Positions 1 through 7,472 of a stretch of 24,477 nt of DNA are shown here, piece after piece. The translations under genes were made by a program, and so were the position numbers. The notes beneath the pieces are model-generated. The model was not told the DNA's origin. It was given only the letters and a program-made list of their open reading frames with translations, and made no database searches. This DNA comes from Chrysochromulina tobinii. Lineage: Eukaryota; Haptophyta; Prymnesiales; Chrysochromulinaceae. The stretch lies in NCBI GenBank assembly GCA_001275005.1, contig JWZX01002206.1, positions 1-24,477 of the forward strand, written 5' to 3'. How positions within the stretch are numbered: the first letter of the stretch is position 1; the number at the start of each line of letters is the position of its first letter.

Positions 1-1808
1 TGGAGGGCGGCCGGGACGGGCTCGGCAGGGCGCTCACGGCGGACAAGGAGGAGGGGCGCGTGCGCGGGCTGGAGCTGAGCGGGGGGAAGTGGAAGGGTGG
101 CAGTGGCATCCACCCGGGCTTCTCGTGCGACCGCTCGAGCATGATGCCGATCGTGGGCATACGCTACCACCTGCGCGGCCACAACTACGACCTGTGCCAG
201 GCGGAGTATGATAAGCTGAACGCCACCGAGAAGAAAAAGTACGAGGCCATCCCTGCTTCGCACGGCCAGGGGGAGGCGCTGCCGGCGTCTGTGGCGTGGC
301 TGGCGGCGCTGCGAGAGCTCAATATGTCAAACTGCACGTCGCTCAAGTCGATTGCGGTCCTCCCCGCGTCGGTGACGCAGATTGGTGGGTACGCCTTTCG
401 CGGCTGCACCTCGCTCGCGTCGATCACGCTCCCCGCGTCGGTGACGCATATTGGTGTGCAAGCCTTTTCCTACTGCACCTCGCTCGCGTCGATCACGCTC
501 CCCGAGTCGGTGACGCAGATTGGTGGGCACGCCTTTGACGGCTGCACCTCGCTCGCGTCGATCACGCTCCCCGAGTCGGTGACGCAGATTGGTAGTTTCG
601 CCTTTCGCGACTGCGCCTCGCTCGCGTCGATCACGATCCCATCGGCGACCCTCGTCGACCCATCGGCCTTCGGCGAGCACACTCAAGTGACCTTTATGGC
701 TCTGGAGCTCATCGGGGCGTCTGAGGACGCGTGGATCCTGGAGGATCCCGAGTGGGTGGCGGGGATGAAGGGCGGCCGGGACGGGCTCGGCTGGGTGCTC
801 TCGGCGGACAAGGAGGAGGGGCGCGTGGGCGGGCTGAATCTGAGCTGGAAGAAGTGGAAGGGGGAGGAGCTGCCGGCGTCTGTGGCAAGGCTGACGGCGC
901 TGCGAGAGCTCAAGATGTCAAATTGCAAGTCGCTCAAGTCGATTGCGGACCTCCCCGAGTCGGTGACGCAGATTGGTGAGCAAGCCTTTCACGGCTGCAC
1001 CTCGCTCGCGTCGATCACGCTCCCCGCGTCGGTGACGCAGATTAGTGGGTACGCCTTTGAAGGCTGCAAATCGCTCGCGTCGATCACGCTCCCCGAGTCG
1101 GTGATGCATATTGGTGAGGGCGCCTTTGAAGGCTGCAAATCGCTCGCGTCGATCACGCTCCCCGAGTCGGTGACGCAGATTGGTGCGGGCGCCTTTTACA
1201 ACTGCACCTCGCTTTTGTCGATCACGATCCCATCGGCGACCCTCGTCGACCCATCGGCCTTCGGCGAGCACACTCAAGTCACCTTTATGGCTCTGGAGCT
1301 CATCGGGGCGTCTGAGGACGCGTGGATCCTGGAGGATCCCGAGTGGGTGGCGGGGGTGGAGGGCGGCCGGGAAGTGCTCGGCAGGGCGTTCTCGGCGGAC
1401 AAGGAGGGGCGCGTGCGCGGGCTGAATCTGAGCGAGAAGTGGAAGGGGGAGGCGCTGCCGGCGTCTGTGGCGAGGCTGACGGCGCTGCGAGAGCTCAAGA
1501 TGCGAGACTGCACGTCGCTCAAGTCGGTCGCGGACCTCCCCGCGTCGGTGACGCAGATTGGTACGGGAGCCTTTTACAACTGCACCTCGCTGGCGTCGAT
1601 CACGATCCCCGCGTCGGTGACGCAGATTGGTATGGGAGCCTTTTATCGCTGCACCTCGCTCGCGTCGATCACGCTCCCCGAGTCGGTGACGCAGATTGGT
1701 GGCAGCGCCTTTTACAACTGCACCTCTCTCGCGTCGATTACGATCCCATCATCGACCGTCGTCGAACCATCGGCCTTCAGCGAGCACACTCAAGTCACCC
1801 GCGCATAG
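1..1808 (+). CDS. BspA-type LRR_5 protein with ZZ-like insert, 5' partial
   Basis: The frame is open from base 3, so the gene starts upstream of the window; it ends at TAG 1806-1808. The visible protein holds three tandem modules. Each begins with a conserved stretch (ELIGASEDAWILEDPEW...GRV.GL.L...WKGE.LPASVA) and continues with 3-5 units of about 23 residues of the type SVTQIG..AF.GC.SLASITLP, typical of LRR_5/BspA surface or interaction repeats. In the first module, about 55 residues (roughly bases 105-265) are inserted between WKG and EALPASVA. They read HPGFSCDRS...PIVGIRY...HNYDLC, a ZZ-type zinc-finger-like segment that has lost some of the usual cysteine pairs. No intron is needed. 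The last module and the 3' flank recur inverted at 21.2-22.1 kb. Function is unknown; protein or ligand binding is the usual role of such repeats. Confidence 0.85.
   Translation, partial: EGGRDGLGRALTADKEEGRVRGLELSGGKWKGGSGIHPGFSCDRSSMMPIVGIRYHLRGHNYDLCQAEYDKLNATEKKKYEAIPASHGQGEALPASVAWLAALRELNMSNCTSLKSIAVLPASVTQIGGYAFRGCTSLASITLPASVTHIGVQAFSYCTSLASITLPESVTQIGGHAFDGCTSLASITLPESVTQIGSFAFRDCASLASITIPSATLVDPSAFGEHTQVTFMALELIGASEDAWILEDPEWVAGMKGGRDGLGWVLSADKEEGRVGGLNLSWKKWKGEELPASVARLTALRELKMSNCKSLKSIADLPESVTQIGEQAFHGCTSLASITLPASVTQISGYAFEGCKSLASITLPESVMHIGEGAFEGCKSLASITLPESVTQIGAGAFYNCTSLLSITIPSATLVDPSAFGEHTQVTFMALELIGASEDAWILEDPEWVAGVEGGREVLGRAFSADKEGRVRGLNLSEKWKGEALPASVARLTALRELKMRDCTSLKSVADLPASVTQIGTGAFYNCTSLASITIPASVTQIGMGAFYRCTSLASITLPESVTQIGGSAFYNCTSLASITIPSSTVVEPSAFSEHTQVTRA
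105..265 (+). other. ZZ-type zinc-finger-like segment inside LRR gene
   Basis: The translated segment shows HPGFSCDRS, PIVGIRY and YDLCQAEYDKL, matching the order of a ZZ domain (H.G..CD...PI.G.RY......YDLC). Only two clear Cys positions remain, so zinc binding is uncertain. Comparison with modules 2 and 3 shows it interrupts the WKGE-LPASVA sequence. Confidence 0.7.
340..1800 (+). repeat. 69-bp LRR_5 coding repeats in three modules
   Basis: Tandem 69-bp units around TCGCTCGCGTCGATCACG and GTCGGTGACGCAGATTGG encode the 23-residue LRR units, grouped at about 340-660, 940-1260 and 1540-1800. Near-identity between units at the DNA level points to recent unequal exchange. Confidence 0.85.
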
Positions 1809-2160
1809 GCCGGCTCTGGAGCGCGCTGCGCGGAAGACCATCAGGCCCCACATCTCTCTCTGGTGTGTGCCCGCCGCGCGCCGTGCGATGCCCCGGAGGC
1901 ATCAGCCGCGACCGATTCATCGGGGTTGCCCCGCGCGGCGGCGTGGGCTCGGTCACTCCAACGGACAGCGGGACACAGGCGTCGCGAGCACGCGCTCCCC
2001 GGTGGCGCCACACACTGCCTCGCACGAGAGGGCGCCCGCCGCACGCACATACATGTGGGGCCGCGTTCGGCATGCGCGGCGTTTCCGGAATGCCTCGTGT
2101 GAGCGGCCGCGCGCATGGTTGAGTTCCGCCGTATACATGTAGTACGAAATTTATGTACAA
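1291..2160 (+). repeat. Inverted duplication, left arm
   Basis: The last coding module of the first gene plus about 350 bp of 3' flank (to about 2160, around CGCCGTATACATGTAGTACG) recurs as the reverse complement at about 21195-22070. The non-coding part after the stop is conserved almost base for base with a few substitutions and short indels, so this is a segmental duplication and not only protein similarity. Confidence 0.9.
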
Positions 2161-3008
2161 CCGCGCACTGGCTGATCGCTGTTCACCACGCTCCACGCGG
2201 CCAGACCGCAGACGCTTGGCACGGGGCCCGCCGGCATCGCATGACGCATGCCCTGCACGTGGCAGCGCGAGCACACCCACACGTGTCAGTAGTCAGACAC
2301 GTCGCACGCACCCGGCGACCAGGACCTCAGCGTCGCGTGCAGTCGTCCAGAGGTGTAGAGCGGACGCTTCATAAGGTTAAGGATACGATAACGCGCCTTT
2401 GAGCCGTTTATACTTGTACTTACGCATTCAACCGCTGGCGTGTACCGTCCGGGAGGACCCTGGGATGCGTCCCATAACCCTCCGGGCCGCCCAGCGGTAC
2501 CCCCCTCAAATGCAATAATGGCATACAGGCATACCAGCCTTGGCACCAACAAGATACCGTTTTCCTTGTTCATGAAGCGCGTCCACCGCACCCTCGTCCC
2601 TCGCTGCGTTTAGTCACACCCGTCGAAGCTCGATGCCCACCTCGGCGCCCGAACGCACCAGCCGCGTTGCTTGAAACCCATTCAGACGCCATGCTCTTAT
2701 GGGCTCTGATGGGCTCTGATGGCTCTAATTGAAACCCATTCAGACGCCATGCTCAGCACGCGTGCATCTCCTGCGGTGTGACCCTCCTTGCTCTTCTGGA
2801 CGAGATCGACGATCTCCTCGGATCTCCTCCAGAGAGATCGACGATCTCCTCGATCTGCTCGGCCCGTGGAGCCCATTTGCATGCATGCCGTCCCTTTCCA
2901 TCTCCGGCAATCCCGCTCCTCATCCAAACCCATCCCGTCCCCCCTCATCCAAACATGCGGCGACCGTCCTTGGACTTGCATGCACTCCCACTGCATGCAT
3001 GCCGTCCC
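2161..3008. other. Intergenic region with orphan duplications, no gene recognised
   Basis: No convincing coding region. It holds a 26-bp direct repeat (2671-2696 and 2729-2754, GAAACCCATTCAGACGCCA core) separated by CTGATGG-type units. GAGATCGACGATCTCCTCG motifs are duplicated at about 2800-2860. A 38-bp copy of the end of the last exon of the next gene lies at 2942-2979. Several GCATGCATGC tracts occur. Confidence 0.6.
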
Positions 3009-3043
3009 TCATCCAAACATGCGGCGACCGTCCTTGGACTTGC
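2942..3043 (-). repeat. 38-bp direct repeat of terminal exon end
   Basis: Positions 2942-2979 repeat 3006-3043, which spans the last codons and stop of the PurA-like gene. The two are separated by CATGCATGC-rich sequence. It is an exon echo downstream of a stop codon. Confidence 0.8.
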
Positions 3044-6000
3044 TGATGTAGATGATCTCCTCGCCGCGAGGCCCGTTTCCAATCGAGATCACCTGGAGAT
3101 CGAGGCGAGCAGCGTGAGGACGATGGTGGGCTTCGTCAAAGCGCACTCAAGTACAATCAGGTGCAATCAGCGTACCTGGGTCTTCGTGAAGTGCTCGATG
3201 ATGTCGATCACCTGTGGGGAAGAGGTGAACCGGCGCCGTGGTGAGCACGAGCTATGCCAGAAGGCGCCGTGGTGAGCACTTGCATGCGGGGCGCACCTCG
3301 CAGATCGGAGTGGGGAGCGTCATCGGGTGCTGCTGGGCGGTCCACCAGCTCGAGCGCGCGAAGATGGGCGTCTCGCGCCAGCCACGCACCACCTGCCATA
3401 CGTCCGGAGAGGCGCGCAGAGAGGCGCGCAGAGAGGCACATCAGAGGAGAGGCCATCAGAGAGGCCATCGGAGAGGCCCTCACCTTAACAATCGCATGGC
3501 AGTGGTACAGCCAATCAGTGGCCATCAGTGGCCATCAGTGGCAATCAGTGGCGATCACCTTAACGATCGCATGGCAGTGGTACAGCCAATCAGTGGCAAT
3601 CAGTGGCCATCAGTGGCCATCAGTGGCTCGTGCATGCAATACCTTAACGATCGCATGGCAGTGGTACAGGATCTGCTGGTTGGGAATCTGCTCGCCCGCA
3701 CGGATGATCGTGCCGTTCTCAAACTTACGCCCGTTGGAGTGCATGCAATTGCCCGGCCCATCAGGGTGCACGAAGACGTACGCGATGCACACGGCGAAGG
3801 ACTCGTAATCGTCGCCGCGGTCGAAGGCAGAGATGGAGCAGTACGGGCCCTGCGCGGCCATGACGGCGGCCTGGGCGACGCAATCGAAGAAGCAATTAAG
3901 GGAGCAATCAAGGGAGCCATGCCGGCAGCCTGGGCGACGCAATCAAAGAAGCCGACGACGTCAAAGAGCAATTAAGGAAGCAATCAAGGGAGCCATCAAG
4001 GGAGCCATCTCGCACCTGGGCGACGCAATCAAAGAAGCCGACGACGCGGGGACGCCCACTCGTCACGCCGAACTCCCGATGGGATGGGTGGATGCACGTG
4101 GCAGCGCTCATCGCGACGCCTAGGTCGTAGGTTCCCGTCGGGTTTGTGTACAGCTCGGGGCGGAGCACGCCTGCAATCCAAAGGTCATCAGTGGTCATCA
4201 GTGGCAATCAGTGGCAAACAGAGGGGCGATGAGAGGCCGTCCTGAGCAATCAGGGTGTGCTCGGCACGGCGCGTACCATTCGGCTGGACGGAGGCGAAGT
4301 AGCGCGTCGAGACATCGCGCCAGTCGAGCTGCATCTTCTCGAAATCCTCCTTGACAGCGCCCACCTGCATGCAATGAGGGGGGCAATCAGCTTGCATCTT
4401 CTCGAAATCCTCCTTGACAGCGCCCACCTGCATGCAATGAGGGGGGCAATCAGCATGCATCTTCTCGAAATCCTCCTTGACAGCGCCCACCTGCATGCAA
4501 TGAGGGGGGCAATCAGCATGCACTCAAAGGCATTCCTCCAACAGGCGGCCCGCGCCAGCCTGCTTGCAACGCCATCAGAGGTCACTCAGCGTTCCCTCAG
4601 CGAGCAATCAGCGGACACTCTGGAGCACCTTTGCGAAGTAGTGCTGCGGCACGAAGGAGCACGGATTGGCTCCCGAACCCACACGGCTCGACCCAGGCGC
4701 CTTGTGGATGTTGATGATCAGCGGGTTAAGCTTGCTAGACGCCATGTTGAGGCGCGACGCACAGAGCATGCCGGACGCGCACGTGTTCGCCGAGGTGCCA
4801 GAGTCCCAAAACGTCTCCGCGCAGTTGGAGAGAAAATAAGCTTGAGGGCCCTCGAGCAGCACCTATAGCCATCCAAAGCACTCAGAGGCAATCAGAGGCA
4901 CTCAGAGGCAATCAGAGGCGATTCGAGGCGATACGAGGCAATCAGAGGCCATCAGAGGCCGCGATCACCTTGTCCCTATCATTCACAGGAAATCAGCATG
5001 AAATCAGCATGCAATCAGAGGCCGCGATCACCTTGTCCCCATCATTCACAGTCTTCTGAAGCAGGTAGGACACGTCCGTGCGCTCCGGGAAGGCAGGGTT
5101 CTTGACCACAAACTTCTCGAAGAGGTCGAGGGTGTACTGAATCTTATCCTTGGCCTCGATGAAGCCGAGCACGTGGGCCTGGATGCATGCACGCGCATCT
5201 CACCGGCATCAAGAGCAATCGAGAGCGATCAAGAGCAATCGAGAGCAATCGAGAGCAATCAATAGCAATCGAGAGCAATCAAGAGCAATGAAGAGCAATC
5301 AACGGCCTCGATGAAGCCGAGCACGTGGGCCTGGATCTTGGTATTGGAGCGCGCGAGCTCAATGGAGATCAAGGGAGATCAAGGGAGATCGCACCTGGAT
5401 CTTGGTATTGGAGCGCGCGAGCTCAAGCAGCGTCGCCTCGGACAGTTTCTGATGCGCGAGTGCACCCCAATAGTCGGCGAGGTCCGTCTCGAGCCGCGCG
5501 ATGGCGCCCTGGGGCCCATCACGCTGATTAAAGAGGTGATCAAGCCGCAGCCCACGGCGCGCTGCCTTGGAGGCGTGCACGGGCGCCATGCCCTGGAGCG
5601 TCGACAGGTTGGGCGCGCGCCACGAGCGGATCAAGTCGAGCACCTGTGGGGAAAGAGGGGGAGGGGCGCCGTGGTGAGCGCTTGCATGCAAGGGTTCGGG
5701 GCGCGCGACCGAGCGGATCGAGACCAGCGCCGTGGTGGGCACCTTGTGATGCGGGCACACGAGGAACACATTTCCCACAAAGAGACGATCCTTGTACCTG
5801 ATGAGGGTCGCAATCAGAGGCCACTCAGCGGCACTCAGGCAAGTCGGTCACCCATATCAGGCAAGTCGGTCACCCATATAAGGCAAGTCGGTCACCCTTT
5901 CCCAAGTTGGGCGACGCCCGTGCCGATGCGCGCTGCTCAATCAGAGGTCATCAGAATGCCATCACAACAAGCCATCACAACAAGCCATCTCAAGAAGCCA

Positions 6001-7008
6001 TCACAGCAACGCCTTCACAGCAGCGCCCTCAAGCGGCAAGGCGGCCACTCACGCAACGCCCGTGTCGATGAGCTGCTTGACTTCGCGCTCCATGAACGAA
6101 ACTGGGTCCATCACGCACTCCGGCCCGATGACGTTCACCTTGCCCGGCGTGAGTAGGCCCGATGGGCACAGGTGGAACGCGTACTTGTGCCCGTCGTCGC
6201 TGAAGACGGTGTGTCCCGCATTCTCACCCGAGTTGACCCGAGCGACCACCTTTGAGGGAAGCGTGGCGTGCGATCATGGCTCATCAGGGGGGGGCATAAA
6301 GGCTCATCAGGGGGTCATCAGGGGGTCATCAGGGGGTCATTAGGGGGTCATACTGCTCATCATGGCTCATCAGGGCTCCTCAGGTCTCATCAGGTCTCAT
6401 CAGGGCTCATCAGGGCTCATCAGGGCTCCTCACCTTGACGGAGGGGTGGCGCGCGATCATCATGGCTCATCATGGCTCATCAGGGGTCATCAGGGCTCAT
6501 CAGGGCTCGTCACCTTGACCGAGGGGTGGCGCGCGATCGCGTCGACCGTCTTGCCCTTGCCCTCGTCGCCGAAGTAGGCGCCCGGGACGAGGATGACCGA
6601 AGCCGTCTCGATGAGCGGGTGGAGCACATCCTCCTTGCTCATCTCGACGTACTTTGCCGTCGGCACGTAATCAAGCTCGGGCAGTCGGGGCAGATCCTTG
6701 ATGGCCTCGTACACCTTCTTGCGCTCCTCGATGAGCTTGGCGTTGTAGCCGTTCTTGTGCGTGAGCTTCTCGACCGAAGCCTTCGGGCCGCTCGCCACCG
6801 GCGTCAGCGGAGGCTCGTGCGCGCCTACGCTCTGATGGCTCTCATCCTCGTGGAACAGATGGTCGCTGATCGTCGTCCTCACATTCTCGGCCCACTGAAT
6901 GCGCTTCTGCGCGGGATACAAAAACTTGAGGATCGCGACGGCCACCGCTGCTCCGGCGCAGCCGATCAGTGCCTTTTGCAGCGCTGGGGTGATCGTCGTC
7001 GACGACAT
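3009..7008 (-). CDS. Membrane-anchored divergent adenylosuccinate synthetase-like protein
   Basis: Twelve exons (minus strand, 5' to 3'): 7008-6514, 6249-6053, 5797-5743, 5643-5395, 5178-5032, 4862-4629, 4364-4277, 4170-4016, 3870-3643, 3392-3297, 3211-3176, 3092-3009. All phases agree and give 687 residues. Adenylosuccinate synthetase makes adenylosuccinate from IMP, Asp and GTP. Signatures present are GDEGKGKTVD (147-156), GENAGHT (173-179), ARRGLRLDHLF, LLEGPQ, EFGVTSGRPR and a C-terminal VISIGNGPRGEE. Departures from the family are an N-terminal hydrophobic anchor (about 11-31), an extension of about 140 residues before the GDEGKGK motif, a length near 690 against about 430, a degenerate EGAQ region, and ISAFDRGDD where TKLDVLDG is expected (base-binding Lys lost, Asp kept). 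The catalytic Asp and His motifs remain. It may be a specialised enzyme or a pseudoenzyme. Confidence 0.82.
3093..3175 (-). other. Intron 11 of PurA-like gene
   Basis: 83 bp, donor CAG|GTACG, acceptor GATCTCCAG. It has two ATTGCACCTGATTG-like units near the donor and otherwise unique sequence. Joins EHFTKTQ to VISIGNGPRG in phase 0. Confidence 0.75.
3212..3296 (-). repeat. Intron 10 of PurA-like gene, introner-like (family A)
   Basis: 85 bp, donor GAG|GTGCGC, acceptor TTCCCCACAG. The shared core lies at 3263-3287, with a second partial copy at 3232-3248. Confidence 0.8.
3393..3642 (-). repeat. Intron 9 of PurA-like gene with two exon-tail echoes
   Basis: The exon 9 tail (sense CTGTACCACTGCCATGCGAT + CGTTAAG, real copy 3643-3669) recurs at about 3558-3584 and 3484-3510. 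Each copy is followed by a usable GT. Between them are GCCACTGATG decamers. Acceptor GTATGGCAG. Confidence 0.82.
3871..4015 (-). repeat. Intron 8 of PurA-like gene with two exon-tail echoes
   Basis: The exon 8 tail (sense GTCGTCGGCTTCTTTGATTG + CGTCGCCCAG) recurs twice inside the intron. The last echo, shortened to about 23 bp, provides the acceptor GCCCAG. The coding tail itself contains TTTGATTGC, the unit of the surrounding array, so the exon may have seeded the repeat. Confidence 0.82.
4171..4276 (-). other. Intron 7 of PurA-like gene
   Basis: Donor AATG|GTACGC and acceptor GATTGCAG restore the phase-1 frame (QPN-G-VLRPELYTNP). The interior has CACTGATTGCCACTGATG repeats (sense). No exon echo seen. 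Confidence 0.75.
4365..4628 (-). repeat. Intron 6 of PurA-like gene: in-frame 63-bp exon-head repeats
   Basis: The start of exon 7 (GTGGGCGCTGTCAAGGAGG...) plus an acceptor unit (GATTGCCCCCCTCATTGCATGCAG type) is repeated with a period of exactly 63 bp. Repeat marks lie at 4331, 4394 and 4457. Acceptors before 4364, 4427 or 4490 are all in frame, adding 0, 21 or 42 residues. A further short exon in 4500-4600 cannot be excluded. Confidence 0.8.
4863..5031 (-). repeat. Intron 5 of PurA-like gene with exon-tail echo
   Basis: Donor AAG|GTGATC, acceptor GGCTATAG. Contains CCTCTGATTG/CCTCTGAGTG decamers (4875-4960) and a copy of the exon 5 tail plus donor (about 4960-4989) with one substitution in the exon-derived part. 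Confidence 0.8.
5179..5394 (-). repeat. Intron 4 of PurA-like gene: decamer array with echoes of both flanking exons
   Basis: The decamer array GATTGCTCTY (sense) occupies 5205-5300. An echo of the exon 4 tail (about 5333-5361) is joined directly to an echo of the exon 5 head (about 5304-5332). The true acceptor is GCATGCATCCAG at 5179-5190. Splicing to either CCAG would be possible. Confidence 0.8.
5644..5742 (-). repeat. Intron 3 of PurA-like gene, introner-like (family A)
   Basis: 99 bp, donor AAG|GTGCCC, acceptor TTTCCCCACAG. It carries the shared core (sense GCATGCAAGCGCTCACC + ACGGCGCC) at 5665-5689 and a related CACCACGGCGCT close to the donor. Confidence 0.8.
5798..6052 (-). repeat. 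Intron 2 of PurA-like gene
   Basis: Phase 2 intron with donor GC|GTGAG and acceptor CCCTCATCAG. It contains GATGGCTTGTTGT-type repeats, three tandem units of about 20 bp with GACTTGCC (5835-5900), and a diverged echo of the exon 2 tail at about 5912-5930. Confidence 0.75.
6250..6513 (-). repeat. Intron 1 of PurA-like gene: decamer array with two exon-tail echoes
   Basis: GT at 6513 and AG at 6250-6251. The interior is CCCTGATGAGCC-type repeats (sense strand). Copies of the exon 1 tail (sense ATCGCGCGCCACCCCTC.GTCAAG, real copy 6514-6537) recur at 6434-6457 and, diverged, at 6250-6274. The last one supplies the acceptor AG. Confidence 0.8.
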
Positions 7009-7472
7009 TGGCAGCTTGAGGCTGTCACCTCAACAAGAACTTGAACGTAATTCTCGAGTGTCGGGTCTCGTTTTTTCATCATCTCGTCGCAAAGTTGACT
7101 TTTTTCTAATTGCGATCTCGGGGTAATCTCGTTTCACACAAATTCCCCACAGGGGCGCGGATGCGACCACGTGCAGCATCCGAGGGTGCGGTTGGAATGT
7201 GTCCAAAACCACGTGCTTCATCTGACACGGAACGACCTTTACCAAGAGACGCGCGCCCTCGGCCTCGCGCTTTGAAGCTGCACAGCGGAAGCCGCGAGGC
7301 AAGGGCGCTCCTGGGCGCGCGCGTGCGGCTCGCGCTTAAACCCGTCGGTAGGCGACTCGGCGAGATTTGCCCTACGCTTTCTTTCGTCTATGTTTGAGCC
7401 CGCACGCCGGGCACCATTGAGGAGCAGCCAGAGAAGGCACCATCACCAAGGCTCGTGAGGCTAGCGGGCAGC
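7009..7472. promoter_or_regulatory. Intergenic: upstream of PurA-like gene, downstream of Skp1-like LRR gene
   Basis: 464 bp with no ORF that looks coding. It must hold the promoter of the minus-strand PurA-like gene (start 7008) and the 3' end of the minus-strand gene ending at 7473. AT content rises at 7050-7130. No definite TATA or poly(A) motif identified. Confidence 0.45.

Noticed and set aside
1809-2280. Long ORFs on both strands after the first LRR gene
   Set aside because: They span the conserved 3' flank, but frames are broken by indels in the inverted copy, so coding constraint is not supported.
2445-2505. Hairpin terminator-like structure (CCGGGAGG...CCTCCGG)
   Set aside because: Pairing is imperfect and interrupted, with no gene end nearby.
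4865-5300. CRISPR-like or satellite array of short repeats
   Set aside because: Units are about 10 bp without unique spacers, lie between coding exons and follow gene orientation; they are intron arrays.
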